Shown here: piece by piece, positions 26,072 through 34,809 of the stretch
Layout of the letters: every line of letters starts with the position of its first letter
Numbering within the stretch: the stretch's first letter is position 1
Assembly (NCBI RefSeq): GCF_023016115.1
Contig: NZ_JALKBH010000002.1
Coordinates: 892,624 to 956,623 of the forward strand
Origin: Alcanivorax sp. S6407
Lineage (GTDB): Bacteria; Pseudomonadota; Gammaproteobacteria; Pseudomonadales; Alcanivoracaceae
Length of the DNA: 64,000 nt
Direction of reading: 5' to 3'
Translations under genes and position numbers: made by a program
Notes under the pieces: model-generated
Database searches by the model: none
What the model was told of the DNA's origin: nothing
What the model saw: only the letters and a program-made list of their open reading frames with translations

Positions 26072-26587
26072 ATGATCCGGGGCAACGTCATTCTGCGCCT
26101 GATTCTGATTGTTGGACTGTGTTATCCGCTGGCCAGCCTGGCCGGCCCGGATCTCACAGACGAGCAACAGGGCATGCTGGAGCAAGCCCTGGGGCCGCGC
26201 CCGGAAATCCGCAACTACGACCGTCAGGACCAGTTCGTCACCGATCTGCTGGCCTGGAAAGCCAGACGCAAGGAACTGACGGACAGGCTACTGGAGGGCG
26301 AAGCCATACTACCCCCCGAACCGGAAAAGCCTGATGACTGGCACCATGTCACCGGCCCGGAAGATCTGGACACCGCACTACAGAATGCCGAAGGCTACCA
26401 ACAGCCCAACTACAAGGAAGCCCGTCGCTACGACCGCACCACCCACCTGAGCTTCCCCCTGCCACCGCTGGGCAAGCAGCAACTGGCCAGGGAACAACTG
26501 AAACCGGTGCGACCACCACTCAAAGGCAACCACCGCCAGCCCAGCACTGAGACGCAGCGCCTGCTGAGCCACGCCGGGGAGCAGTGA
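26072..26587 (+). CDS. Secreted or anchored protein of unknown function (paralogue of the previous gene)
   Basis: The 171-aa protein has a signal peptide or anchor (ILRLILIVGLCYPLASLAG) and a polar, proline-rich remainder. LDTALQNAEG...RYDRTTHLSFPLPPL mirrors LDSALARTAQ...WYERTTSRSFQLPQL of the neighbour, so the two likely arose by duplication. No catalytic motif is visible. Its last codon and stop (CAG TGA) are the first unit of a heptamer array. Confidence 0.7.
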   Translation: MIRGNVILRLILIVGLCYPLASLAGPDLTDEQQGMLEQALGPRPEIRNYDRQDQFVTDLLAWKARRKELTDRLLEGEAILPPEPEKPDDWHHVTGPEDLDTALQNAEGYQQPNYKEARRYDRTTHLSFPLPPLGKQQLAREQLKPVRPPLKGNHRQPSTETQRLLSHAGEQ

Positions 26588-26742
26588 ATAGTTAACAGTG
26601 AATAGTTAACAGCGTCGCGATCCTGGTTTTCGATGCCTGAAAGCAAAGAGGCCGCGCCCGGGAGTTGGGCGCGGCCTCTTTGCTTTGGAAAACAGCAAGC
26701 GTTGCTCGCGCAACTGTTCACTATTCACTGTTAACTGTTAAC
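26582..26742. repeat. Inverted pair of 7-bp arrays, CAGTTAA type, between convergent genes
   Basis: Left arm 26582-26609 alternates CAGTGAA and TAGTTAA exactly (four units). Right arm 26715-26742 has TGTTCAC, TATTCAC, TGTTAAC, TGTTAAC. Both flanking genes end inside the arms: the plus-strand stop at 26585-26587 and the rlmB stop at 26738-26740. A terminator hairpin sits in the middle. The right arm is identical over 28 bases to 53960-53987. Confidence 0.9.
26641..26685. terminator. Bidirectional terminator with 19-bp perfect stem
   Basis: AAGCAAAGAGGCCGCGCCC (26641-26659) pairs perfectly with 26667-26685 across a 7-base loop. It serves the convergent genes ending at 26587 (plus) and 26738 (minus), and is enclosed by the inverted arrays. 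Confidence 0.85.
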
Positions 26743-27499
26743 TGCTCTTCTGCGCCCGAACCGCAAACAACACCACCCCCGTCGCCACGGACACATTCAG
26801 GCTCTGTACCTCGCCGGCCATGGGAATCTCCAGCAGCTGGTCGCACTTGTCTTTGGTCAGTCGCTTGAGGCCGGCACCTTCGGCACCCATGACCACCGCC
26901 AGCGCCTCCGGCGCCTGGAAGTCGAACAGGGAGGTACTGCGCTCTTCCAGCGCGGTACCGACCACCTGCACGCCCCGCTCCTTGATCTGATCCAGCAGGG
27001 TCGCCAGGTTGCCCACTTCGTAATAGGCCAGGCTTTCCGCCGCCCCCACGGCGGTACGGCAAGCCACCGGGGTCAGGCCGGCGGCGCCGCGACGTGGCAC
27101 GATCACCGCCTGCACACCAGCCGCATCGGCGCTGCGCAGGCAGGCGCCCAGATTATGGGGATCGGTGACATTTTCCAGGATCAGCAGGAAGGGATTGGCC
27201 GGCTTGCCATCCAGCCACTTGAGCAAGGCATTTTCATCTGCCGCCTTGCGCGGACGGGCCCGGGCCACGATGCCCTGATGCTGGGGACCGGCATGCTTCT
27301 CCAGCACCTCACGACGGGCGCGCTGCACCGCAATACCGAAATCCTTTGCGGCACGGATCATGGCTTCCAGCCGCGGCTCTTCGCGCTCGGCACGGGAGTC
27401 CTGGACAAACAGCTCCAGCACCGCCTCGGGGCGATGCCGCAACAGCGCCTCCACCGCGTGGAAGCCGGAATACATCAGGGGTTTCTGGGCTTTACTCAT
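26738..27499 (-). CDS. rlmB: 23S rRNA (guanosine-2'-O-)-methyltransferase RlmB
   Basis: RlmB methylates G2251 of 23S rRNA. The 253-aa SpoU-family protein has an N-terminal L30e-like RNA-binding domain and the trefoil-knot methyltransferase motifs NVTDPHNLGACLRSADAAG, VMGAEGAGL and IPMAGEVQSLNVSVATGV. It follows rnr, the usual pairing. Its last codons and stop (AGC AGT TAA) fall in a heptamer array. Confidence 0.97.
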   Translation of the reverse strand: MSKAQKPLMYSGFHAVEALLRHRPEAVLELFVQDSRAEREEPRLEAMIRAAKDFGIAVQRARREVLEKHAGPQHQGIVARARPRKAADENALLKWLDGKPANPFLLILENVTDPHNLGACLRSADAAGVQAVIVPRRGAAGLTPVACRTAVGAAESLAYYEVGNLATLLDQIKERGVQVVGTALEERSTSLFDFQAPEALAVVMGAEGAGLKRLTKDKCDQLLEIPMAGEVQSLNVSVATGVVLFAVRAQKSS

Positions 27500-27504
27500 T
27501 GAGA

Positions 27505-27539
27505 CGCCTGCACGCTACATGCACCACGCAACACGCGGT
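27505..27539. repeat. Solo 7-bp array, ACGCAAC type, upstream of rlmB
   Basis: Five heptamers (CGCCTGC, ACGCTAC, ATGCACC, ACGCAAC, ACGCGGT) begin 6 bases from the rlmB start codon, so they lie in its leader. No inverted partner is visible in the gap. The type recurs at 36536, 36853, 38271, 40215 and 57025. Confidence 0.75.
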
Positions 27540-27553
27540 GGAAAAAGAGAGAG

Positions 27554-27623
27554 GTGGGAGCGTGCCTGCAATCGATTTACCTTTCGCACCGTTAGCGCGA
27601 ATCGCTTGCAGGCAAGCTCCTAC
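27554..27623. repeat. REP pair between rnr and rlmB
   Basis: GTGGGAGCGTGCCTGC (27554-27576) faces ATCGCTTGCAGGCAAGC (27601-27623), together an inverted REP/BIME-like pair ending in GATCCTAC-type sequence. It sits immediately after the rnr stop. Confidence 0.75.
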
Positions 27624-27638
27624 AGAATGAAGAGAAGC

Positions 27639-30089
27639 CTAGCTCTTCTTGGTGCGCCGCGCCGCCTTTTTACCGCGGGGCGGGCCCTTGCGCTTGGCCT
27701 TGGGCTTGGGGATATCGCCCTTGGCCAGTTTTTCGCGTTCGGACGGACCTTTCTTCGCCGAGGCGGATTGACCCTCGCCCTTCTGGCCTGCACGCCCCCT
27801 GCCGCCCTGCTTGCTACCGCTCTTGGGACGGCCCTTGCGGGACGGGGTGGAAGACTCCAGCTGCAGGTCGATCTTGCGATCCTCTGTGTGCACCGCAGCC
27901 ACACGCACCGTCACGGAATCGCCCAGACTGAAGGTACGACCACTACTCTCACCCTTGAGGCTCAGGTTCACCTCATCAAAGTGATAGTAGTCGCTGTCCA
28001 GGTTGGCCACGTGCACCAGGCCGTCGATATGCAGCTCGTTGAGCTGAACGAACAGACCGAAGTTGGCCACGCCGCTGATCACGCCCTCGAAGACTTCACC
28101 GATGCGCGATTCCATAAACTGGCACTTGAGCCAGGAAATTACGTCACGGGTGGCATCATCGGCACGGCGTTCAGTCATGGAACACTGCTCGCCAATCACC
28201 ACCATGTCGGCCTGATTATAAGGCGCAATCTTTTCCCGCGGGATGGCCGGCAACTTGCCCGGATTGTCCACGTGGGCCGGCATTGCCTCGCTGCGAATCA
28301 GGAAACGGATGGCGCGATGCACCAGCAGATCAGGATAACGACGAATCGGCGAAGTAAAGTGGGTGTAAGCCTTATAGGAAAGGCCAAAATGCCCCTTGTT
28401 CTCGGCCTCGTACTTGGCCTGGGTCATGGAGCGCAGCATCATGGTCTGAATCACGTTGCGATCCGGGCGGTCCAGAATCTGCTCACGCAGTTGCTGGAAC
28501 ACGGCGGGCTTTGGCGCGCCTTCTGACCAGGCAATACTCAAGCCCAGACCTCCCAGGAATTGCTGCAGCTTGCTCAGGCGCTCTTCCTTGGGCGGCTCGT
28601 GGTTCCGGTACAACGCCGGAACCTTTGCCTTCTCCAGCAACTTGGCCGCACAGATGTTGGCGGCCAGCATGGCCTCCTCGATCATGATATGTGCCACGTT
28701 GCGCACCACCGGCACCATGCCTTCGATCTTGTGATTTTCATCGTAGATGATGCGGGTTTCTTCGCTGTCGAAGTCGATGGCACCACGCTCTACCCGGCGC
28801 TTGCGCAGCGCCAGGAACATCTCGTGGTACGCCCACAGCATATCCAGGGATTCATCATCCAGGCCGGCCACGGTCTCCCGGGCCAGTTCGGATTCCGGCT
28901 CCTCGATCATGGCGCCCACCTTGGTATAGGTGAGGCGGTGGCGGGAGCGCATTACCCCTTCGCGGAACACGAAACCGGACAACCGGCCATTGGCGGAGAT
29001 GGTCATGTCGCAATACAGACACAGCCGGTCCACATGGGGGTTGAGGGAACACAGACCATTGGACAGTGCTTCCGGCAACATGGGGATCACCCGGTTGGGG
29101 AAGTACACCGAATTACCACGCTTGGCCGCTTCACGATCCAGCGCCGAACCCGGATAGACATAATGACTGACATCGGCGATAGCCACGATCAGGCGCCAGC
29201 CGCCACGGGGACGACGCTCTACATATACCGCATCATCAAAGTCACGGGCATCTTCGCCATCAATGGTCACCAACGGCAGATCACGGAGATCCACCCGGTT
29301 GGCCTTGGCCTTGTGAGGCACCGCATCACCAAAGGCGTTGGCCTGCTCTTCGACGCCTTCCGGCCAGACGTGGGGAATTTCAAAGCGACGCAGGGCCACC
29401 TCGATTTCCATGCCGGCCTGATCCGGGGTCGCAATCACTTCTTCCAGACGCACCAGCACATGATGGTCACGGCTGGGGTACTGGGTAATGGTGGCGCGGA
29501 CATGGTCACCGGGATTGGGCTTGATGCCGTTCTTGTCCTCAACCAGGACTTCCTTGGTGATGCGGCGGTTTTCCGGCTCGATAAAGCTGATACCAGCTTC
29601 ACGATAGTAACGGCCCACCACTTCCGTAGTGACACGTTCGGTGATTTCCACGATACGGGCTTCTTTCTTGCCGAAGCGGTTCACGCCGGCATCGGAAACC
29701 AGCACCCGGTCACCATCCATGACCTTTTCCATCTGCCGCGGCCCCAGAAACAGATCGCTCTGGGTCTTGTCGTCAGGAATCAGGAAGCCGAAGCCATCCT
29801 TGTGGCCCTGGATTTTTCCGGGGATCAGGTCCATGCGGGAGACCACACCGACCTTGCCGTTGCGGTTCTGTACCAGCTGGGCATCGCGCAGCATGGCTCT
29901 GACACGGCGGTCGAGACCGACTTCGCCGTCCTCGCCCACCTCCAGCAGCTCCGCGAGCTCGTCGAAGGACAGGGGTTTACCCTGATCATTGAGTACGTCC
30001 AGGATCAGCTCACGGCTGGGCACCGGGTTTTCGTACTTTTCCGCCTCTCGGTCGGCATGGGGGTCGCGATAACGTTTTTTTGGGGGCAT
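27639..30089 (-). CDS. rnr: Ribonuclease R
   Basis: RNase R is a processive 3'-5' exoribonuclease able to digest structured RNA. The protein (816 aa from the start chosen) has an N-terminal helix-turn-helix and cold-shock domains, the RNB catalytic domain with ITIDGEDARDFDDAVY carrying the metal aspartates, a C-terminal S1 domain (GEVFEGVISGVANFGLFVQL) and a lysine-rich tail. Start choice is uncertain: MPPKKRYRDP (30089) or MSNPFSKKSS (30119), neither with a clear Shine-Dalgarno; the latter overlaps the divergent tRNA promoter. Confidence 0.95.
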   Translation of the reverse strand: MPPKKRYRDPHADREAEKYENPVPSRELILDVLNDQGKPLSFDELAELLEVGEDGEVGLDRRVRAMLRDAQLVQNRNGKVGVVSRMDLIPGKIQGHKDGFGFLIPDDKTQSDLFLGPRQMEKVMDGDRVLVSDAGVNRFGKKEARIVEITERVTTEVVGRYYREAGISFIEPENRRITKEVLVEDKNGIKPNPGDHVRATITQYPSRDHHVLVRLEEVIATPDQAGMEIEVALRRFEIPHVWPEGVEEQANAFGDAVPHKAKANRVDLRDLPLVTIDGEDARDFDDAVYVERRPRGGWRLIVAIADVSHYVYPGSALDREAAKRGNSVYFPNRVIPMLPEALSNGLCSLNPHVDRLCLYCDMTISANGRLSGFVFREGVMRSRHRLTYTKVGAMIEEPESELARETVAGLDDESLDMLWAYHEMFLALRKRRVERGAIDFDSEETRIIYDENHKIEGMVPVVRNVAHIMIEEAMLAANICAAKLLEKAKVPALYRNHEPPKEERLSKLQQFLGGLGLSIAWSEGAPKPAVFQQLREQILDRPDRNVIQTMMLRSMTQAKYEAENKGHFGLSYKAYTHFTSPIRRYPDLLVHRAIRFLIRSEAMPAHVDNPGKLPAIPREKIAPYNQADMVVIGEQCSMTERRADDATRDVISWLKCQFMESRIGEVFEGVISGVANFGLFVQLNELHIDGLVHVANLDSDYYHFDEVNLSLKGESSGRTFSLGDSVTVRVAAVHTEDRKIDLQLESSTPSRKGRPKSGSKQGGRGRAGQKGEGQSASAKKGPSEREKLAKGDIPKPKAKRKGPPRGKKAARRTKKS

Positions 30090-30112
30090 TGAAGATTTTT
30101 TCGAAAAGGGGT

Positions 30113-30140
30113 TTGACATCCCGCCATCATATACTAGAAT
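30113..30140 (+). promoter_or_regulatory. Promoter of tRNA-Leu
   Basis: TTGACA (30113-30118) and TAGAAT (30135-30140) are spaced 16 bases apart and lie about 75 bases before the tRNA. A GC-rich stretch follows the -10, as in stringently controlled stable-RNA promoters. Confidence 0.75.
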
Positions 30141-30217
30141 GCACGCGCTTTCGCGATGAACCTTACGTGAAACGGTAAAAACTTTACCGACAAGCACTTA
30201 AGGGACAGAACGAAAAT

Positions 30218-30304
30218 GCCGAGGTGGTGAAATTGGTAGACACGCTAGCTTCAGGTGCTAGTGGGGGCAACCCCGTGGAGGTTCAAGTCCTCTCCTCGGC
30301 ACCA
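30218..30304 (+). tRNA. leuT: tRNA-Leu (anticodon CAG)
   Basis: The 87-nt sequence folds as a class II tRNA. The acceptor stem GCCGAGG pairs with CCTCGGC, the anticodon stem CTAGC/GCTAG holds the loop TTCAGGT (anticodon CAG, reading CUG), a long variable arm and the T-arm GGTTCAAGTCC follow, and CCA is encoded at the 3' end. Confidence 0.97.
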
Positions 30305-30308
30305 ATTT

Positions 30309-30341
30309 CGAAAGGGCTCCCAGACGGGGGCCCTTTTTCGT
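30309..30341 (+). terminator. Rho-independent terminator of tRNA-Leu
   Basis: AAAGGGCTCCC... pairs with GGGGGCCCTTTTT a few bases after the tRNA CCA end, giving a GC stem followed by a T-run. Confidence 0.85.
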
Positions 30342-30384
30342 TTCAGGCCTACCGTCACCGGTCTTACGACACTGAGAGGTAGCT

Positions 30385-30633
30385 ATGATCATTACCCCCC
30401 TACGCAACCTTGTTGCTGCCAGTCTGTTTGCCCTGGGCCTGTTTCTGACGCCCGTTGCGACTTACGCCGCAGACAATGAAGCCAGTACTGCCAGCGAAAT
30501 CCATCCGGATATCGCCAGAGCGGATGCCCAGCGCGAAAAGGAAGCCCAACGCAAGCGCTACCTGCTGCTGTTCCCCGCGGCAGTGGTCGTGATCACTGTC
30601 GGCCTGATCGTGATCACCCGCCGCAAGCGCTGA
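30385..30633 (+). CDS. Small protein with signal peptide and C-terminal membrane anchor
   Basis: The 82-aa product has a signal peptide (about 1-29, ending ATYAADN), a short charged periplasmic stretch (DAQREKEAQRKR) and one transmembrane helix (LLLFPAAVVVITVGLIVI) followed by RRKR. The basic tail suggests a cytoplasmic C-terminus. GAGAGGT precedes the ATG. No family is recognised. Confidence 0.7.
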   Translation: MIITPLRNLVAASLFALGLFLTPVATYAADNEASTASEIHPDIARADAQREKEAQRKRYLLLFPAAVVVITVGLIVITRRKR

Positions 30634-30635
30634 TA

Positions 30636-31301
30636 TTAATGTGCGGCTTCACCAGAAGCCGCCTCATGCGTCCCGCGCCCGATAAAGCCCTGCGCAATCA
30701 TCCGGCGCAAAAACGGATCTGCTTCGCTGTCACCCACATCAGCAAAATCGGTGCTTGGCCAACGCGCCCAGCGCAGAAACGTTTCCTCCGCCGGCACGCT
30801 ATCCAGCTCCACCAGCTGCCAGACCGTCTCGCCCTCGGCAATACGCGCCGGCACTCCCGCCGCCTCGACCCACTGCACCCGGCTGTCACCACGGACATAC
30901 TCGCTGACCGTACACCCCTGCACGACCCCGGCCTCGCCGTCTTTCAGCGCATAACCCAGTGACGCAGGCGCAGGCCATCCGGCCACAGACTGCCAGTCAG
31001 CCCCGCGATTGAGGGCCTCAAGGTCCGCAGCCGGATACCAGATGGAACGCTGATACTGGGGAAAGGCCCGCAACAGGGATGGCGTCCGGGTCTCGCCGGA
31101 CCAGACATTAATCACCGCACCCTGCCTCCAGGCCACACGCTGGTCATCACGGAAAAAGTCCACGCTATAGCGCTGGGTCTGGCCGTAGACATCATAGCGG
31201 GCATGCAACACTGAACCCTCGCCGCCCAGGCAGGACGCCCGGACATTGACCGCCAGCAACATCAACAACAGGGCGGTGGTCAGGCGTGCGCGTGTGCTCA
31301 T
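30636..31301 (-). CDS. Secreted protein of unknown function downstream of phoA
   Basis: This 221-aa protein starts with a signal peptide (MSTRARLTTALLLMLLAVNVRA) and shows no catalytic motif known to me. Its ATG lies 3 bases after the stop of the alkaline phosphatase gene, with GGGGAG serving as Shine-Dalgarno inside that gene's end, so it is translated from the same message and presumably phosphate-regulated. Two cysteines (SCLGG and GCTVS) could form a disulfide. Confidence 0.72.
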   Translation of the reverse strand: MSTRARLTTALLLMLLAVNVRASCLGGEGSVLHARYDVYGQTQRYSVDFFRDDQRVAWRQGAVINVWSGETRTPSLLRAFPQYQRSIWYPAADLEALNRGADWQSVAGWPAPASLGYALKDGEAGVVQGCTVSEYVRGDSRVQWVEAAGVPARIAEGETVWQLVELDSVPAEETFLRWARWPSTDFADVGDSEADPFLRRMIAQGFIGRGTHEAASGEAAH

Positions 31302-31303
31302 GA

Positions 31304-32881
31304 TCACTCCCCGGACGATTGCGGCAGCAGCCCGGCGGCCCGCGCCATGACATGAAAAATCACGTTCTGCTCATGGGTACCGGACAGCAACAACGCTCCC
31401 GGCCCCCGCGCCCATACCCCCACATCTTCGCCACCATGGGTTTCGGATGACATCGGCACCAGCGACTCCTGGTGATAGCCCGGCGCCCGGGTATCCACCT
31501 GTGACAGATCCTGGCGCCCCGCCTTCACCGGCATCTCCTTGCGCTCATCCGGATTGCCAACGCCCTCGCGCTGCGCAAAGCCCGGACCATTCATATAGCC
31601 CAGCGTGGTGTAGGGCATATTATCGGCTGCCAGCAAAGGGGCAGATGCCGGCTCACCATGCTCATCATTACCCACCACCTTGCCCAGGATCGGGTTACCA
31701 CGAGTGGGGTAGCCGGCAATCGTGAATACGTGACTGTGATCAGCGGTGACAATGATCAATGTCTCCGACGGGTCAGTCTTGTCCATGGCCACCCGAACCG
31801 CATCGGAAAACGCGACCGCTTCATTCAGTGCATTAAAGGCACTGCCGGCGTGATGACCATGATCAATACGCCCCCCTTCCACCATCAGAAAATAGCCCTG
31901 CTTGTGAGTTGCAAGACGGTCCAGGCTCAGGGCGGTCATCTCGCTCAGCGAGGGCTGATCCAGCTCACTGTCCTGACGCTGGGCGTCATAGGCCATATGA
32001 CTGGAGGAAAACAGACCGAACAACGGCCCCTGCATGGGCGCCTGCTGCAGCTCGTCGGCACTGGCCACATAATTCCCTTGTGGATGCATGGCCTGCCACT
32101 CGCGAATCAGGTTACGACCATCTGCACGGCGCCCGCCCTCTTGCTGCGGCAAGAAATGCCGGCGACCGCCGCCAAGGGCCACTTCCAGCCCATCTCCCAC
32201 ACTGAAGGACACCAGCTGCTCGGCAATATCCCGACAACCCGCCTCACGGGCCGCAGCGGGCATGGCATCATCGGACTCCCAACCCCGCTCCGGGCTCTTG
32301 GCATAGGTGGCCGCCGGCGTGGCATGGGTAATCCTTGCCGTCGTAACGATGCCGGTGGCCTTGCCACGGCTCTCGGCAAGCTCCAGGGCCGATACCAGCT
32401 CCCTTCCCTGACTGGACTGGCAATCCGCCCGCAAGGCGTTCTCATCCACTGCGATGACCCCGGCCCGGGTCTTCACCCCGGTCATCATTGCCGACATGGT
32501 GCCCGCCGAATCCGGCGTCTGCTGGTTGGTGTTGTAGGTCTTGATCAGACCGGTGACCGGAAAATGCTCGAAGCTCAGACGATGCTCTTCGCCGGGATTA
32601 CCGGCACGCTGGCCGGCCAGAATCCGCGCCGCGGTCACCGTGGAAATGCCCATGCCATCCCCCACAAAGAGAATCACATTACGGGCATGACCGTTGGCCG
32701 GTGAACCAAACAGATCCAGGCTCGACTGCACTGCCTGCTCACCGTCGACAAACCAATGTGAAGCCGATTGCTGGTCAGTAACTGACAGCGCTGCACCGAT
32801 CTCGTTCTGGTTACCGTGCTCGGCACAGCCGACCATCATCGCTATTGCCACGGCCAGACATAAACTGGATTTCAATTTCAT
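31304..32881 (-). CDS. phoA: Alkaline phosphatase, PhoA family, lipoprotein
   Basis: The 525-aa protein has a lipoprotein signal (AIAMMVGC lipobox) and the PhoA fold: first zinc/magnesium motif ILFVGDGMGISTVTAAR, nucleophile serine in TPDSAGTMSAMMTG, MVEGGRIDHGHH, and TADHSHVFTIAGY near the C-terminus. It hydrolyses phosphomonoesters in the periplasm. GGGGATGTT precedes the ATG at 32881. A Pho box about 90 bases upstream predicts induction by PhoB in phosphate starvation. Confidence 0.93.
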   Translation of the reverse strand: MKLKSSLCLAVAIAMMVGCAEHGNQNEIGAALSVTDQQSASHWFVDGEQAVQSSLDLFGSPANGHARNVILFVGDGMGISTVTAARILAGQRAGNPGEEHRLSFEHFPVTGLIKTYNTNQQTPDSAGTMSAMMTGVKTRAGVIAVDENALRADCQSSQGRELVSALELAESRGKATGIVTTARITHATPAATYAKSPERGWESDDAMPAAAREAGCRDIAEQLVSFSVGDGLEVALGGGRRHFLPQQEGGRRADGRNLIREWQAMHPQGNYVASADELQQAPMQGPLFGLFSSSHMAYDAQRQDSELDQPSLSEMTALSLDRLATHKQGYFLMVEGGRIDHGHHAGSAFNALNEAVAFSDAVRVAMDKTDPSETLIIVTADHSHVFTIAGYPTRGNPILGKVVGNDEHGEPASAPLLAADNMPYTTLGYMNGPGFAQREGVGNPDERKEMPVKAGRQDLSQVDTRAPGYHQESLVPMSSETHGGEDVGVWARGPGALLLSGTHEQNVIFHVMARAAGLLPQSSGE

Positions 32882-32966
32882 AACATCCCCAAAAAGAAGG
32901 CTCGATGAATGCGCAAAAAGCAGACGCATCACACCGGCAAAACCGATGACAATTTGAGCACAACTA

Positions 32967-32985
32967 TCGGACAGTTTTATGTCAG
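32967..32985 (-). promoter_or_regulatory. Pho box upstream of phoA
   Basis: On the minus strand CTGACATAAAACTGTCCGA gives two TGNCA-type half-sites 11 bases apart with an A-rich centre, close to the PhoB consensus CTGTCATAAAACTGTCA. Confidence 0.75.
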
Positions 32986-33002
32986 CAACGACCAATGCGT
33001 GA

Positions 33003-33022
33003 ATTGTCATTTGAGTGTCATC
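33003..33022 (+). promoter_or_regulatory. Pho box upstream of the diheme lipoprotein
   Basis: ATTGTCATTTGAGTGTCATC contains two exact TGTCAT half-sites spaced 11 bases (33005 and 33016). It lies 47 bases before the plus-strand start, divergent from the phoA site 18 bases away. Confidence 0.75.
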
Positions 33023-33068
33023 AGCCCTCTCTAGCCTGCCTGCGAATCATTCCCGTCAGGAACCGACC

Positions 33069-34727
33069 ATGAAGTTTGCCGTCACCATCAGAATCACCGC
33101 CTTCCTTGTTGCTCTTGCTGCACTCCTCTCAGTGAGCGGCTGCGGTAATGACAGTGCCGGCGACCTGCTTCCCGAAGTCCCCGAAGCACAGCGTACCGAG
33201 GTCACCAACAACGCCATCACCAATCTGGAAGCGCCCATTCCGCCCCAGTGCTACACCAAAACCGAAGACCGCTTTAATCCCTGCTACACCTGTCACCAGC
33301 GCTATCCTTCCGACGAAAAACGAATGAACAAACTCGATGATGGCGCGCTCCAGGGCGGCTACGCTTTCTCCGATGTGGGCCTGAGCAATCACTGGTCCAA
33401 CCTGTTTGTGGATCGCCAGCAATGGCTCGAACAGGTCAGCGATGAAGCCATCCTTGCCTGGATCAATCAGGATAATTACAGCGGTTTACCTGCGCGCCTG
33501 CAGCAACAGGACTGGAAAGGCTTCATGCCGGATCTGGCCAACTATGCAAACCCACAACAGGCCTTCGATGAACAGGGCTTTGCGCTGGATGGCAGCGGCT
33601 GGGTGGCGTTCAACTACAAGCCGTTCCCCGGCACCTTCTGGCCCACCAATGGCTCCACCGATGACGTCATCATTCGCCTTCCCAAGGCATTTCGGGAACA
33701 GCGCGGCAAGGACAGCCGCGACATTTATCTGCTCAATCTTTCCCTGCTGGAAATGGCTATCAAGCAGCTGGACAACATCACCATCCCGGAAATTGATGAG
33801 AGCACCATCAATGCTGACCTGAATGGTGACGGCAACATCGACGGCAAGGTGCAACAGCTGCGTCACCGACAACACTACCTTGGCGATGCCGGCGACATTG
33901 CCCTGGCCCAACAGCAATACCCCACCGGCACCGAGTTCATGCACTCGGTGCGCTATGTCGGTATCGATGACAACGACACCATCGTGGTGCCGCCACGCAT
34001 GAAGGAACTACGCTACATGCGCAAGATCCGCCAGCTGGATCCCTATGATGTGGAAAGTCGTTACGCCCGCGAGCGCAAGGACAAACGGCTTGGCATGCTG
34101 CCCACCTTCATCAATCACTTTGATGAAGGAATGGAAAACGGATTGGGCTGGATGGTCAGTGGCTTTATCGAAGATTATGACGGTGAACTGCGACCACAGA
34201 CGTTTGAAGAAAACATGCAATGCATGGGCTGCCATGCGGCCGTGGGCACCACCATCGACCAGACCTTTGCCTTCGCCCGCAAGGTCAGTGGCGCCCGTGG
34301 CTGGGGTTATATCGATACCCGCGGCATGGAGGATGCGCCCAGCATTGCCGAAACCGAAGGCGAGATTCTCAATTACCTCAAGCGTGCCGGTGGCGGCAGT
34401 GAGTTCCGCGAAAATCCGGAGATGCTCAAGCGCTGGTATCACGACGACGGCAGTGTGAATGAGGAAAAGATCAAGGGCGCCGATGTCTATACCCTGATCG
34501 CCCCCTCACGGGAACGCGCCCTGAAACTGAACAAGGCCTACACCCATATTGTGCGCCACCAGAGCTATATTCGTGGCCGTGATGCCACCTGGTTACCCGC
34601 ACAGAATGTGTTTGATGAAGTCAGCGCCGGCGAACCGCCACTGCCCCGCGAGCACCAGTATTACGGCTGGGATGTGCGGCTGGACTGGCAGAATGGTGTT
34701 GAGAAACAGTCGCAAGCGGCGCCTTGA
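33069..34727 (+). CDS. Diheme c-type cytochrome-like lipoprotein with EF-hand loop
   Basis: The 552-aa protein has a lipoprotein signal (LLSVSGC) and two CxxCH heme-attachment motifs (CYTCH at about 75-79 and CMGCH at about 387-391). DLNGDGNIDG (about 258-267) fits a calcium-binding EF-hand/dockerin-like loop. I do not recognise a characterised family. It stands between two phosphatases, has a Pho box and probably shares a transcript with the PhoX gene 82 bases downstream, so a role in phosphate or organophosphate metabolism is inferred. AGGA precedes the start. Confidence 0.82.
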   Translation: MKFAVTIRITAFLVALAALLSVSGCGNDSAGDLLPEVPEAQRTEVTNNAITNLEAPIPPQCYTKTEDRFNPCYTCHQRYPSDEKRMNKLDDGALQGGYAFSDVGLSNHWSNLFVDRQQWLEQVSDEAILAWINQDNYSGLPARLQQQDWKGFMPDLANYANPQQAFDEQGFALDGSGWVAFNYKPFPGTFWPTNGSTDDVIIRLPKAFREQRGKDSRDIYLLNLSLLEMAIKQLDNITIPEIDESTINADLNGDGNIDGKVQQLRHRQHYLGDAGDIALAQQQYPTGTEFMHSVRYVGIDDNDTIVVPPRMKELRYMRKIRQLDPYDVESRYARERKDKRLGMLPTFINHFDEGMENGLGWMVSGFIEDYDGELRPQTFEENMQCMGCHAAVGTTIDQTFAFARKVSGARGWGYIDTRGMEDAPSIAETEGEILNYLKRAGGGSEFRENPEMLKRWYHDDGSVNEEKIKGADVYTLIAPSRERALKLNKAYTHIVRHQSYIRGRDATWLPAQNVFDEVSAGEPPLPREHQYYGWDVRLDWQNGVEKQSQAAP

Positions 34728-34809
34728 AACCGCAATCTGTTTATCGTCAATTTTTCATATTCGCTTCCCACAATCAGGACTCCAAAATTCTCCAACCTGG
34801 TGGGAAGCC

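Noticed and set aside
28560-30092. 510-aa open frame antisense to rnr
   Set aside because: Shadow of RNase R; histidine- and glycine-rich translation without domain.
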